DNA from: Acanthaster planci
Taxonomy: Eukaryota > Echinodermata > Asteroidea > Valvatida > Acanthasteridae
Direction: 5' to 3'
Assembly (NCBI RefSeq): GCF_001949145.1
Contig: NW_019091386.1
Coordinates: 1,475,986-1,539,985, forward strand
Length of the DNA: 64,000 nucleotides
Under the pieces are notes generated by a model. It ran no database searches and was not told where the DNA came from. It worked only from the letters and a program-made list of their open reading frames with translations. A program made the position numbers and the translations under genes. Below, in pieces: positions 34,401-56,800 of the stretch; within the stretch, counting starts at the first letter, position 1, and every line of letters starts with the position of its first letter.

Positions 34401-36995
34401 TGTTTAACTTCCATCTGAATTACTCTCCAGAATGGTACGAGAGAGACGAGTATGAAATGTGCAAGCTCGGATTTACTCTAAAGCAAGGATGCTGGTGGCA
34501 TTATGGTGGCTCACCTTTCTCGGTGTGTTGATCCAAGCAAGATGACTGAAGTGGGAGTCAACCGACACGCCCACTACCTCGGTGTTGAGTTGATGGAACT
34601 CGCTGGCCCGCTCGCTGAAGGCAATGATCTCGGTGGGGCAAACAAACGTGCTAACGAGTCACAAAAATAAGACTCAAATATACTTATAAAGAAAACTGTA
34701 GCTTCAGTAGAAAAAAAGCAATATGAGGGAGCACTTTCTAAACTAGCGCATTTAAAACTGGACAAGGGTGGTTGGTGATGATAATACATCGAGTTGAAGG
34801 AAAGTAACAAATTCAAGTTTAAAAGTCAAGGGAGCAAAAGTTTTCTGAAGAGACACCTTTTACTTTTTTCCCCACATAGATTTGTTCTGTAAGTTAAAGT
34901 TCTCCTCTGGGCCTACTGGATATATCCAACTGCAGGGTATGAGTACAAAAGAAGGGACGTGAAATGCTCTTACAAATCCAGCGGGTAGAAGAAGAGCACC
35001 AGGTACTTCCCCCTGTAGTCTTCCAGTCGGACGGTTTTGAAGTCTCCGTTCACTACTGCTGTGCCCACAAAGCTCGGCGCAGCATGCTGGACACCGACAT
35101 TCAACCTGGATGCTGAAGGGAAGACACAAAGAAGAATGTTCATAAACTAGGAGGTTGTGGATTGTTTTTGTGCTTTGCGTACTACTATGCTATGTCTTTG
35201 GGGATTTTGGTGACGATTTCAGAAAATTTGCCTTGGTAAGATTTGGCACGATAGCACTTGCTCTTACTTGTGCTCAACAGGCGAGCCTGCGGTCTGTAAG
35301 TTCTGGACGCATAACTTGAAATTTGTTGTTCCTTTGATGTTGCAAGGACAGCTGGAAGTCTTTGGTGGGCACATCCCCTCTGCGCCAGAGAGAAAGCTCC
35401 TCTCAAAGTTGAGACCTTGAAATGGAAGAAAAAAACATACATGTACATCAAGTGAGAATAACTTGAGTCTTTTAGAATCCTTATCCAGCTATTCAGTTCC
35501 ACTCGGATGGTACAGGAGTGATATCACGGACAAGGCGCATAAGAAATACAGGTGAAGAATAGGTGCCAGTCAAACAATGAACTTGGGGTGCAAAGACTTC
35601 TTATGATAATCTGGAGGAGATGTGGGCCTACTGCTCCCCTCCCCAAGCTGGCAGGTCCTATAATGAGGTGGGGCCTTATGGATTGGTCTACTACTAGCCA
35701 ATGCCTGACGGTCTCACAACTGCCCCTCACTCTGAAAATTGTTCAGCCACTGCCAGCAAGATAAAATACTAGTTATGTTAATTCAATAATATTGAGGTTT
35801 TCTTTGATGTGATGCCGATGCTAAGCTAAAAGCAACCGCAGGGCACATAGCAAGAAAAGCATAGAATGACCGGAACTGGGGGGCCAGGGAATCCCGTAAC
35901 AATGTGAAGTACATTCCAAATTTGACAACCCGAAACTTACAGGTCACAGAATTAAATTCATCTTCACACATCTGGGTATTTGCACATTTTTCATGAGTCT
36001 TTGACCCAAAAAAATCCCATGTCCAAACTTCGGAAACCATTTTACATGCTTTTATCATGTCTGGGTCTTGATATTTGGAGCACTTTTTCAAGAAAAATAC
36101 AGGACATCTGTAAAACAGATGCAAAGATTTGTTGGTTAATTGCTGATAAACCAACTTACATCTGAAACTGTGGCATGCATTTACTGTGTGGGTGAGGTGG
36201 CATGTGGGTGAAGTGGTAAATGGGCAAAGTGGCGCGCATAGGTGAAGTAGCGAAGGGGTGAAGTGCAAAACGAGTGAAGTGGTTGCTGTGATGACCTCAA
36301 GTTGCAAAAGCTTCCGATGAACACGTAGGCTTAAAGTCCCATCTTTCCATACATGTAGGGCCTAGGCTGTATTCTGGTAGACTCATTATTTTTCACATCC
36401 CAACCAAGATTTATTTGCCTTTCTCATATAATAAAATGACAAAGAATATATGTGTACGCATTAATAAGTAGATAACAATTTTTAAAAAATGCATAAATTA
36501 AGATATCAAGACTACTACTATGGCTACATAATACAAAAAACATCTGTTGTTGCGGAAAGAGCAGAGATGACACACAAAAGTTGTAAACACTTAGGCCTAT
36601 TTCCAAATTCGAGACTGCAACCAGTGTAAGCCTGAGTATGATCTCAAAGTTCGCTTTGACTTTAACTTACACCCTAGCCCAGGTGGACTCCCTGACCATA
36701 CTCAGTCATAATGAAATGAAGACAACGTCCAACACGGGCTAAGTTACACCCTAAACATCTCTGTCCGTCCAACCATGGAGGAAGGATATAGGATCCAACC
36801 ATCATGACCATGGCGGAATAAGAAATGGTCCAACCCTCTGCCCAATTTTTCCTCTTTGATAGTTAAAACTGACAATACGCTTAACACTAAGTTAAATGTT
36901 GTGACGCCTATATTATAGGCCTAGTATTAGTAATATTATTATCACTGCTAATCGGTGTTAATTACCAGTCCCGATCGGGAGCAGTAAAACGCCAT
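31476..36995 (-). CDS. PRDX3: Mitochondrial thioredoxin-dependent peroxide reductase (peroxiredoxin 3)
   Basis: Seven exons join in frame to 258 aa: 36995-36966, 35415-35268, 35112-34974, 34650-34515, 32819-32716, 32254-32089, 31529-31476. Exon 1 codes only [10 protein letters not shown]; exon 2 is Arg/Ser-rich with almost no acidic residues, a typical matrix presequence (to about residue 60). The typical 2-Cys peroxiredoxin core follows: [31 protein letters not shown] with peroxidatic C110, [30 protein letters not shown], and HGEVCPAGW with resolving C231. GGLG (153-156) and the C-terminal YF are both present, the pair linked to hyperoxidation sensitivity in eukaryotic 2-Cys enzymes. It reduces H2O2 in the matrix using thioredoxin 2. 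The gene is divergent from HSPA9. Confidence 0.97.
33484..33940. mobile_element. TIR element with TA target duplication in PRDX3 intron
   Basis: The left end GGGCTGTGCTGAATATCCGA is mirrored by a right end whose reverse complement is GGGCTGAGTCAATTCGAATA. The subterminal zones are rich in CGAATATT-type repeats on both sides. TA sits immediately outside both ends (33482-33483 and 33941-33942). This is a 457 bp non-coding element; TA duplication would suit a Tc1/mariner-like or other TA-specific transposase. Confidence 0.7.
36186..36290. repeat. Degenerate GTGAAGTGG minisatellite
   Basis: About eight imperfect 12-15 bp units of the type gggtgaagtgg (variants gggtgaggtgg, gggcaaagtgg, ggtgaagtagc) are in tandem within PRDX3 intron 1. 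Confidence 0.65.
36703..36741. repeat. Dispersed repeat pair, copy 1
   Basis: The stretch beginning cagtcataatgaaatgaaga and ending gggcta recurs at 38019-38057 with a few changes. The two lie on opposite sides of the PRDX3-HSPA9 promoter, in the first intron of each gene. This may be part of a larger, poorly conserved interspersed element. Confidence 0.5.
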
Positions 36996-37507
36996 CGTGC
37001 CAGCCTGTGATTGTTATCTGCCCAAGCACGGACACCAGATCGCATTTACGCGGTAGTGCCGGCGATCTTTGGACACACAGGGTTAGGGGTTAGGGGTTAG
37101 GGGTTAGGGATCTCGGTTTATTCACGTCTGATCTGACCACAGAGAGTACAGTACACACGCATGTCTCTCGTGAGTGCTGTAGTCTATACTAGTGGTGCCG
37201 GCTTATTTTAAGCAGCGCCATCTAGCGCTTTACATCGCACCAGCACTTATGAACGACTGTTTCCAGTATATTCCAAAACTGCACATAAAACAGTACTTAA
37301 ACAGAAGAAATTTCGGGAAATACTGGGGTCACAGGTTAAAACGCATGAGCAATTCGGTGCAAAACTTACATCACGCACTTCATGCACATTGCGTTTTTGG
37401 ATTCGTGCACGCGTATCACGACGATTTGCACGTGTAGGGTTACTGTTAAATTTGTGACCAATTTCTTCGCATTTTTTTGCATTTGCAAAGATTTAAATAA
37501 AATTAAA
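36996..37507. promoter_or_regulatory. Divergent PRDX3-HSPA9 promoter region
   Basis: Exactly 512 bp separates the two start codons (36995 minus, 37508 plus), so both 5' UTRs and core promoters must fit here unless there are upstream non-coding exons. I saw no obvious TATA box for either gene. A G-rich telomere-like tract lies at 37081-37110. Transcription start sites cannot be placed from sequence alone. Confidence 0.7.
37081..37110 (+). repeat. Telomere-like (GGTTAGG)4 tract, G-quadruplex candidate
   Basis: Four exact 7 bp GGTTAGG units are followed by GA, equivalent to TTAGGGG repeats; this differs from the 6 bp TTAGGG of most animal telomeres. The plus strand has four closely spaced G runs of three to four, which satisfies the usual G-quadruplex pattern. 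It lies 86 bp upstream of the PRDX3 start codon. Confidence 0.75.
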
Positions 37508-47936
<10,429 letters not shown>

Positions 47937-50680
47937 AATGGTTGTCCAGGTCGTCAGCTGAACTTATCCCTACATTAATTTATCGTCTCATTGGAGCCAA
48001 GGGGAAAATCCATAAAAATAATGCTGACTTTCAGTCCTGTCAAGTTCAAACAGAATGCATCCACATGTGTAGAATAGATTAAGGCCTACTCTGCAGATCA
48101 AAGTCGACATTAGTTGCTGAGATGTTAGCCCTCTGTTCAGATTTGCAACACCATGTTTTGTTATGAAATGCATCAGAACAGCACATGTCGAGTCGGAGAA
48201 CTGAGACGTGGTCAGGGTTTTGTGAATTTGAGATGGACTTCTGTACTCGATGTCTAGTACTTGAAGAGCAGAACATTTAAAAGCACTTACAGTTTAGTAC
48301 CCAAGTACCTGGGCCCCTATTCAGTCAACGACCATTTTGTCAAACACTGCTAGACTTTGCCTGGTAGCCTGTGCATGAAATATACCATGGATACCAAGCT
48401 GAATTAACCAGTGCTTGACAAATGGTTGCTGATGGAACTTGATTGTTGTTGGAGTACTGTGTTCATGGAGGTACAAATCACATTGGTGTGTGTGTGGGGG
48501 TCGAATAATTGAGAGCTTTAAGTCTCTGCAATTTACATGAAGATTTTTATATGCCAACTATTAAAGCCGCGATGAAGGTTGCTGTGCAGTGCTTACAAGC
48601 ATCCAGCTTGAACTTGTACTGCTAAAAAAATGTCAGTTCTGTGTTCTTACGTTGTATTTTGAGGTCACTTCATTTGGAGCATCGCTGTTATAAGTTTTTG
48701 GGGGAGGGGGGTGTAAAAGTTAAGTAGTATGGTGCTCTTTGAGTATGAATAGAGCAGTCCGTTGCAAATATATTTCCAATGTTTTTCCCAAATAGAATTA
48801 AACCATAGAGACTAAATTACTTTGCAGCGGCAGGAAATACATGTGCCCATTGAAGCCACTGGGGCCAAGTTCAAACAGCGACCATTTGTGAACCCCAGGT
48901 CGATTTCAACTGGTACCCAGGATATATTGCATGCATAGGTTACCAAGCAAAATCGACCGCTGGTCAACAAGTTGTCAATGAATGACCTTGGCCCTAGTAG
49001 CAGCGTCATGTATTTGCCATAGAGGCATGGGTTATTTCCATTCCTAGCCAAGAAGTTTAAACCCGGCAATAGGCAGAACTATTAATACTTTTTTGGAAAA
49101 TTGTTTTGGGCCCATTTTGGTCGTGTTGCGTAGCATAAAGAACTTTTTGAAGAGTTTTCCATTTCCTAGAGTGTAACAGCACACACAGAGGGAGTAACTC
49201 CATTCAGTCGACAAGAGAGATCTTTTTGTAACTCTACCGTAGACCTCTATCATGGGGCAGCCATCTTACTTTTCTGCCATTCATTCAAAGCAGCGTAACA
49301 ACTGAAGCTGGAAGGAACAATAGTCTGATCCCTTTTATCAGTATGTGAAGTTGTATTACTATTACCAATGGGTTTACAGGGATCAAGACAAACATGGAAG
49401 CATCTTGATAAAGGTCTATCCGCTCCGAGCGCAACAAAAGAGGGCTTTTTGTGGTATTCACCCGATAGGCATGCCAGAAGGCGCGCAAGTATATGCGCGT
49501 TTGATGCCTAGCACGCTGAGTACGCGTAACTAATTTATTCCAGCTTGTATGGTCTTTGCGTACAGGCAGAATGTGTGTAACAACCCACTTGTAACCACCT
49601 GTCTGTCTTACGCCGATAGGGGGTGCACTTCAGCTCGGGGTGGATACAGAGTATTCACTGCTGCAAGTGATGTACACATAAAATGTTTCTGCATAAAAGC
49701 TAGCAAACTGACTGCTCCGAAACCATTAAGGAGTTGTGAAATGGTTAGGACAAGGCACACATTTGAAAACAAGCAACCCTTACCAGGGGCTCGTCACGGT
49801 CGTCCATTCGATGGCTATCTTCCTACATAGCATGTGCATCAACAGGTAACAGTGTTTGTGATGAAAGCCACTCTGGCACAGGCAGTCAAGCACAGTGTGT
49901 ACAAGTTAAGCCCTGTGGCCAAGAATACCGGTGGTGCTCGTAGATTTTGGTACACGTACTATTTTCAAGGACGCAAAGTGTCAATCATGTGCCCTCTGCC
50001 CAATGAGAGATCCACATATGACCCGCGACATGTCATGAGTTGAATGAAAGACTCGTGTGCCATGCTTGATTGTGGCCTATTTTCTATTGCAAAATTAATT
50101 TCATCTGTAAAGTTAAAGGTTTTTTGGTTAAAGTCTGTATAGGAGAGCTCTTTGGAAGATGTGCGGTAAACATTATGGCAAAAAAGTCTCTCACGCTTAC
50201 AACTTGAAAAAGACATGTTGCCATGGGGTTAATGCACATGCCATTTGCACCTGTTAGTAAGTAATGCTTTTTTTTTTTTTTTTTTTTGATCATGTTTATG
50301 ATTTCTTCAAACAATTTCTGTTCAGCCAGTGATAATGATTAATTTGATAAAGAACGATCCGACCATTCGATTCATTTTCTGTTCAGTGTTAAATTCTGTA
50401 AACTATTTCTTAATTGTCAGCCAGTCTGTGATACGTTTTCGGTGAAAACTGTATTCTGTCTGATACATCCGTTGTCTGGTATTTAACATTTTTTTTTGTG
50501 ACAAGATTTTTTTTAATGTACAGTTATTGTACCTTTAAAAGGGGTGGGAAGAGACAATAAAAATGCATTTGGGGAATTATTCGGCTCTGTAACTACGTTT
50601 GTCAGTCAATTGTTCAGTTATTCACTGTATGGTTCTTTTTGTGAATGCCACGCCAATAAAGTGAATGGAGGTTTCTACTT
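47937..50680 (+). other. HSPA9: HSPA9 3' UTR, inferred
   Basis: No open frame with family identity follows the stop. AATAAA signals at 50556-50561 and 50655-50660 are the first well-placed pair. The second is followed within 20 nt by GT-rich sequence. The 3' UTR would be about 2.7 kb, unless earlier, weaker signals are used. Confidence 0.5.
50655..50660 (+). terminator. Candidate HSPA9 poly(A) signal
   Basis: AATAAA followed by a G/T-rich stretch (ggaggtttctacttctaatg) within 30 nt. A second AATAAA lies 99 bp upstream at 50556. Confidence 0.5.
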
Positions 50681-53544
50681 CTAATGTTACACCAGGAGGC
50701 ACTGCTGGAACTGAAAGAATGAAATGTGAACATGTACATCTACATAGGTATACAAACTCTCGTATTAACACCACCAGATGTACCACGTTTATGTCCCTCC
50801 CCCAACCAAGGGTAGATCCAGTACCAAATTCAATTCTTCAAGAGGCCAAATATTTTTCTGGGGGGTAGAGTAGGGAAGATCTGTTATATTCTATGGCTTC
50901 CCCGTAGAGAGAGGTTAAATTTTTGGCCCAATTACTCACGTTCTGCATTTAAGAATGGGAGTAGTCCTCCAAAATCGCCTTTCTCATACTTAGAAAAGAA
51001 GAACTCTTCGGTGAGGGACTATTGCCCCCCCCCGGTCATCCCCTAAATGTTTCAGAACCTCCTATCAACTTCTACCCCACTCTAAAAAGTTCTCAATTAA
51101 TGCAGCTCATTTTATAACAGGTTTTGCCCTTACCCAACGTATGTATTAATAAACAGCATATGCTCAGTGCTTGTCCGAGAGCTTCCGAAAAAATTCACAA
51201 GCTTACTCGGGCAGGACTCGAACCCACGACCTCCTCCTTGAAATACATGTTGAAATAGTTCGCAGGACCCGCTGCTACACCCGACTCGGACCGGCCAGCC
51301 GACCACGGCAAGCTCGGTGGTCGAGTGATTACAAGACGTCTGCACTAGTAAGCAGGAGGTCGGGGGTTTGAGTCCCACCCGAGTATACAGTGTTTATTAA
51401 TACATACATTGGGTAAGGGCAAAACCTGTTACAAATTAACATCTCCCTGACGCAAAATACATCTTGAAATAATGCAGCTCACTTCTACACAACTCCAACA
51501 TCAGGACACAAACAGCAAGATTTTTGTGTAATTCATTGTTATGTTGAAACATACCTTTTATTAACCATTCTTTTATAATTAATATGCATATACATAGTTA
51601 TTTTTTTTACAAATGTTTAACACTTGAAAGTTTATTTACAACTGTAAACAAATAAAAAAAAGGTTAATTTTCAGCAAAAGAAAAGGTAGGAGCTGTACCT
51701 TTGATCTTTTGGAAAACACGTTTTAGCTCACACCACAAATGAATTTTGTGTCATTGCTTAAACTTAGTTTCCCTTCATTCAGGTACAATATCTGATAAAA
51801 TTTACGGTGCGTATGAAGATTAAAGTGTTTTTAAATTGTTTCTGGCGTCAAATGGACCAGTTCCTTTAATTTGTCCCCTCAATTCAAATCTCATTCCGAT
51901 AAACACAAAAGGCCTTGTTGAGCTTTCAGCTCAATATTTTGGACGTAACCAATGAAATCTCTTCATCTCTTTCCAGACACATACAACTGAGCATCTCAAA
52001 AAAATTAAAAAAAGAAAATTTTTAATTGCACAAGACCTTGGTACTGTTATTATTGTACTGGCAGGTGTGAAGCTTGGAGAAATTGAGAAAAATCAGCTAA
52101 TCCTAAAAAAAACCCGTGTCTGTCACGGCAACGAAAACTGGTATATATACAGTGTCAAAGCATGCCAGAAACATGAATACATCATCTTGGCTCAGGTCAC
52201 ATGGTCAAAGAGCATTTTTGCAGCGTCCAAAATACTCGGCCATGCAGACGGTTGACGACAGAATCTTTGCACACAAATAATGAAGATGTCGAGCCTTATG
52301 TGTGAGGGAAGTAACAGGCTGGGCCACGCTTGCCCGAATAGTTCAAAATGCTACCATAATTGGGCTGAGCTAGAGTTGGGCAAATTTGGGAAACTTGGGC
52401 TCCAGCATTTGCAGAAAATCTACAAAGAGCGCTTTTCATCAGATCAGCTTTTCATCTGCCTCGCATCCAGGTAGCATGAGCTGTCGAGTGCAGAAATGTC
52501 TTCATTTACTTCAATATAATATTAGCGTCTACATGTATTTAGCCTACAATGTTAGTATTACTAGATGGAGAAACAGGACTTGCCGAAGAAATGTTCGCGA
52601 ATTAACGGTTTACTGTCTGATACAATTTCCCTGAACATGAAAATGATAGAAAATGTCCAATGGTCTAGTTGTAATGCTACTTCCAGAATGGGTTGGAAAC
52701 TCTGAGGCATTTGGTTCACAATTGAAGAGAGAAACTTCGAATGGCAATCCAATTTGGTACCAATTAAATGTCCACTCAAATTCAAGCCTCTTTGCCAGTT
52801 ACCTCTTTGGTTTGTGTTTCAGAGCACCCCTCTGACAAAGATAAGGCCAGCATGTTTTTTTCAATTTGCTGACGTATGAATGCCTTAACATCAATTTGAA
52901 AATTTTGTCTCCCGAGTATTTCAAGTGAACTGTAAACAGAAAGCAATGAGCACCACCTGTCATTGTCTCATTCTAGAAGTACCAGGGTACAAGTATTGTA
53001 TACACCATAATTTTTGCTTTCAATCTCTGACCCTGAAATTTCATTTCGCTCTCCAACCCACCTGATTTTCATACTGTTCATTATCTGCTAAATAAAATTA
53101 AATACTGGCCTAAATGACCCCCCAAAATGTCGAAACATTACTGATGGACCACAAGTAAATTTGTAAAATTTACTTTGAATACAGGTGTATGTTGGTATTG
53201 ATCTCGTTTAACAAACTGAATAGCAACCGACTGAAAAGTGAGGCAAGAAACTTGCTTGGCGTCATAAAGGAAACATTTGGCTTTTATTTTTGTACAGTCT
53301 GGGTTTCTGAAGGGTTTTGAACTCACTCTTAAAAGAGTCTCTCATTAAGGACTCAGACATTTCTGCCAATAGCCTTCCTTCAAGACACAAATTTCCTTAT
53401 GTTACATACCATTACCTCTACGACACTCCATTAGCACAGGGAGCATGTTACCTGCTCATACCACTTGCCAGCTCAGGAGAGCTGAACAGATTGCATCTCT
53501 TTGTGCTCATAAGAAGATATCGACACCTTGGGTGCCTTTTACAT
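50681..53544. other. Convergent intergenic region between HSPA9 and PLPBP
   Basis: Apart from the inverted SINE pair at 51117-51431, I recognise no gene, RNA or repeat. It is AT-rich with short unrelated open frames. Confidence 0.5.
51117..51431. mobile_element. Two tRNA-derived SINE pieces in inverted orientation
   Basis: The right piece (plus) has an A-box-like ggtggtcgagtgatt at 51316 and a B-box gggtttgagtccc at 51364, about 35 bp apart. The left piece (minus) has B-box gggttcgagtcctgc (51225-51211). Both end in the same tail, gtttattaatacatac then ttgggtaagggcaaaacctg, so they are one family pointing away from each other. The bodies differ, so they are separate insertions or subfamilies. 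These are not functional tRNA genes: the acceptor stem and cloverleaf spacing are not intact. Confidence 0.75.
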
Positions 53545-53550
53545 TTTATT
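53545..53550 (-). terminator. Candidate PLPBP poly(A) signal
   Basis: TTTATT on plus reads AATAAA on minus, about 330 nt after the PLPBP stop codon. Another candidate lies near 53285. Confidence 0.4.
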
Positions 53551-53877
53551 CAGAGTTGAGTATTTGAAGACTTGGCACGTGGAAGACTTTTGTCCACTCC
53601 CAGAGCCAGTGTGCTTGTTAACATCTCCAAATACGGCTCTGTTGCTTGGCAAACCCCCCCTCTCAAACAGAGAGTAGTTTGTGGCAAAGAGAAAGTGGTA
53701 ATTCTTGATGATGAGCCTTACAAATCCAAGGGGATGGCAGTGTCCATTTGCATCCCCATATATGGTAAGAGCGCTCAAAAAAACCCCACTGCCGTCTTGA
53801 TGCGTAGTACCAACTTCAGATGGAATCTTGGGAAAGAAAACATTTTTTCTTCTCCAAATGTCTCCATTCTTTTGCCA

Positions 53878-56800
53878 TTAAAGGGCAAGGTTGGCCACAC
53901 CAGTGACGTGATCTTGGTGACTGCTGTGTCCCAGTTGTGTGTCCGGCATCTGCGTTTCGGACGGCTTCTCTGCAGGATTTTGTTGGGCCGTCTCCACCTT
54001 GGGTTTGTAGTTCCGAGCTCCGAATATGGTGCTGCCCACTCTGATGTTGGTACTCCCAACTTCAATCTACGCGGGCAAGGAGGGAACGTTCAAATTATGA
54101 ATGTGAGTCGACAAATAATTCTTCCAAGCTGCTGTACTTTCTCATTAAAATGAAATTGGACTTGCATGAAATACAGTCTCTTGTTCCTAAAATATGGAAT
54201 CCCAAGCCACCAACAATTCTGTAAGATGTCACTTATTCACCCGCAAAAAGACATTCACAAATGATTTCGTGTGCAGTACAGTTAACCTTTTGAGAGTTAC
54301 AGTTGAATGAAATCTGGTACACTAAATTCATTTAAATTACATCAGTTACATAAGAGACGCCTTTCAACAATACATTGTTCTCAATGGATAAGAAGGGCGC
54401 AAAGGAACCAGTCCATTCCAGAGATGGTGGTCACTATGCAAAGCTTGCCCCGAATCTAAGTATAGCAACAGTGTCTTAAGTCTGGGGAATTCAAGTTGTT
54501 ATGTTTATGTGCAATGAGATAACTCAGTGTCTCATATTTTATTCCAAGTTAACTCGCACAAGGCTTATTGCAACAGCACTTATCAGTATCCACATACAGC
54601 GGTGCACGTGCATTTGGGCCCTGCACTAAAACAAAGACATATCATATTTTAGCCCCGAGAGAGCCGAGTCGGATTTGAGTCCTGACAGAGCTGAGTTTGT
54701 TGCCTATTCCAAAGCTGAATAAACTTGCTCACCGCGTGCTCAAAGTCATTAGACATTCCCATGCTCAGCTCGATGGACTCCTTGGGCAGACCAAACTTGC
54801 TGCAGATATCTTCTCGGCACTTGATGAGGGTCTGATGGAAGTGGAAGGAAAAAGAAGGGCTCGACCCGTTAAAGATGGATCTATGACATAAGCCTTCCAC
54901 CAGCACCTAACTGGATTTCTAGTAACAATGGAGTTAAGATCGCTCGGATTGCTGGAAAGCTACAAATAATATAAACCACGAAAATGAAATAACCACTCCT
55001 CTTCCAAAAAAGACATAACTTGCTGTATTTTGAGTATGAGTCCACTGTGTTATACAAAAATTGGTAAGGAGTATGATGGATATATTCGGCAATTTTTGGT
55101 TGTTGCTGCAACTGAGAAATATTATCATTCTTAGTTTGATTCTCTGCCCCTTATTTCATATCTCCCTGTATTGGGTGGGGGGTCAGGGACCACACTTACA
55201 GTTCAAAGTAAACTTGGGACAGTTTGTGTCTTTTCCACTCACCTGAAAATCAGGATTTGGGCCCTTGCTGAGGTCGTGGTCAAAAGCACCTATCGTCATG
55301 ATGCCTACGACATCGAGGGCACCACATTTCTGTCGGACATGGTCGTACAGATCGCAGCACTGTGATGGCGGGACACCGTGCTTTTCTGCAGGCAGCCAAA
55401 ACAAAAAAAGTGCTATGAATGGTCAATTTTGACTCGAGGATGGCAAATTTGATTGAAGAGCAGGCAAAGGCTCCGGGGGCCAGGAATCTGGGACAAACTT
55501 GTAGCACTGAATGATATTACGGTAGAATTTTCAAAAGTTTCCAAAACAAACAAGTAACTTCGTACATTTAGTGCTAGCCACTTAGTACATTGACCAACAT
55601 GTGCTCCATCGAGAAATCTCAATGATTTGTCAAAGTTTTCCGATAGAACTAATATTTCCAGGAAGTCATTCCTACAGGGAAAAGTTTCTCCTAATGAAAG
55701 CTGCGGGTGGGCGTACAAATGGACAAATGTGCTCACGCTCTTCGCCGCTCGTGTTGATCTGCACCATGACCTTTAACCTCCAACCCTTGGCCAATTTCTC
55801 CCATGTCTTGTTCAGTTCATTGGCCAGCTTCACAGAATCCACGGTTTCCACCATGTACAGGTTGGGTGCCTCTGTGAAGGAAGAATAGAATAATTGGTTT
55901 CCTTCGGTCAAACTGGCACAAACTAAAATGTCAGTTTCAGCCGAATGGCTGTTTTTTTTCTCCAAACCCTGAAAAAAAACCCCACCAAATGTAAACAAAA
56001 TTTCTTTAATACTTCCGAACAGGGCTTCAGTAAATACGTGCAACTAAACGCCAAAGTGCACCCAGAAAGGATATCGCGACATCCAAATAGTTGGCATAAT
56101 ATGCTTTCACAACATTCTCCTAACCCAAAGGGTGTGTCGGATATATCCTGGATGTCCCAAAAGACACTATAACTCTGCTCTGCCTTTGGTCACTCAAAAT
56201 AATGCTGGTTGCTGTCAATCAAGATACAGTGCCCAGAACACCTGAAGTTTTACGATTTGTTCTCTCAACGATGCTTTCTGGAGAGCTGTTTTCATTTCTG
56301 AGTCCTTTCCTCATTGCATCATTTTAGCCAGAATGGGGTTTTTACAACTCAAATGGGCATTGCTAAGTGCTGGACTTACCAAGGACCTTCTTGACCTTAT
56401 TGGTCTGCAGGTGGCCTATGAAGTGCCACCTGATTTCTCTGCAGGCCTTCAGAATCTCTGCATCATGGGACTTCTCAACCAATTCTTGCACCTGTTTGGT
56501 TGTCAACATTTAGGCTAAATTATGTGACAGTAACAGCTGGGGGTAATGCCGTCTGAACATAACAAGCACACATGATGTTAACCCTAACCGCCTTGGCCCT
56601 TTTGACTAGGACACACTCTCAGTCCTTCAAAATCCTCCAACTGCCCCCATGAAGAAATTGGATACAGCCTCAATCCTCCAAAATCCCCTTTCAAATCCTC
56701 TCATTATGTTAACAGAGTGTGAATGGTATCTTGGAGCAATATGGACAATTTCACATATAATGTGGGCATGAATTTCTGCCAGGCTGAATGTAAACAACAC

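Noticed and set aside
35783-36307. 174-codon open frame on the minus strand
   Set aside because: It lies in PRDX3 intron 1, partly over the GTGAAGTGG minisatellite, with no recognisable domain.
53572-54153. 193-codon open frame on the plus strand
   Set aside because: It is antisense to the last PLPBP exon and its 3' UTR; composition and content match no family.
55061-55246. Plus-strand frame near the PLPBP exon 5 boundary
   Set aside because: It lies within a PLPBP intron on the other strand and shows no conserved motif.
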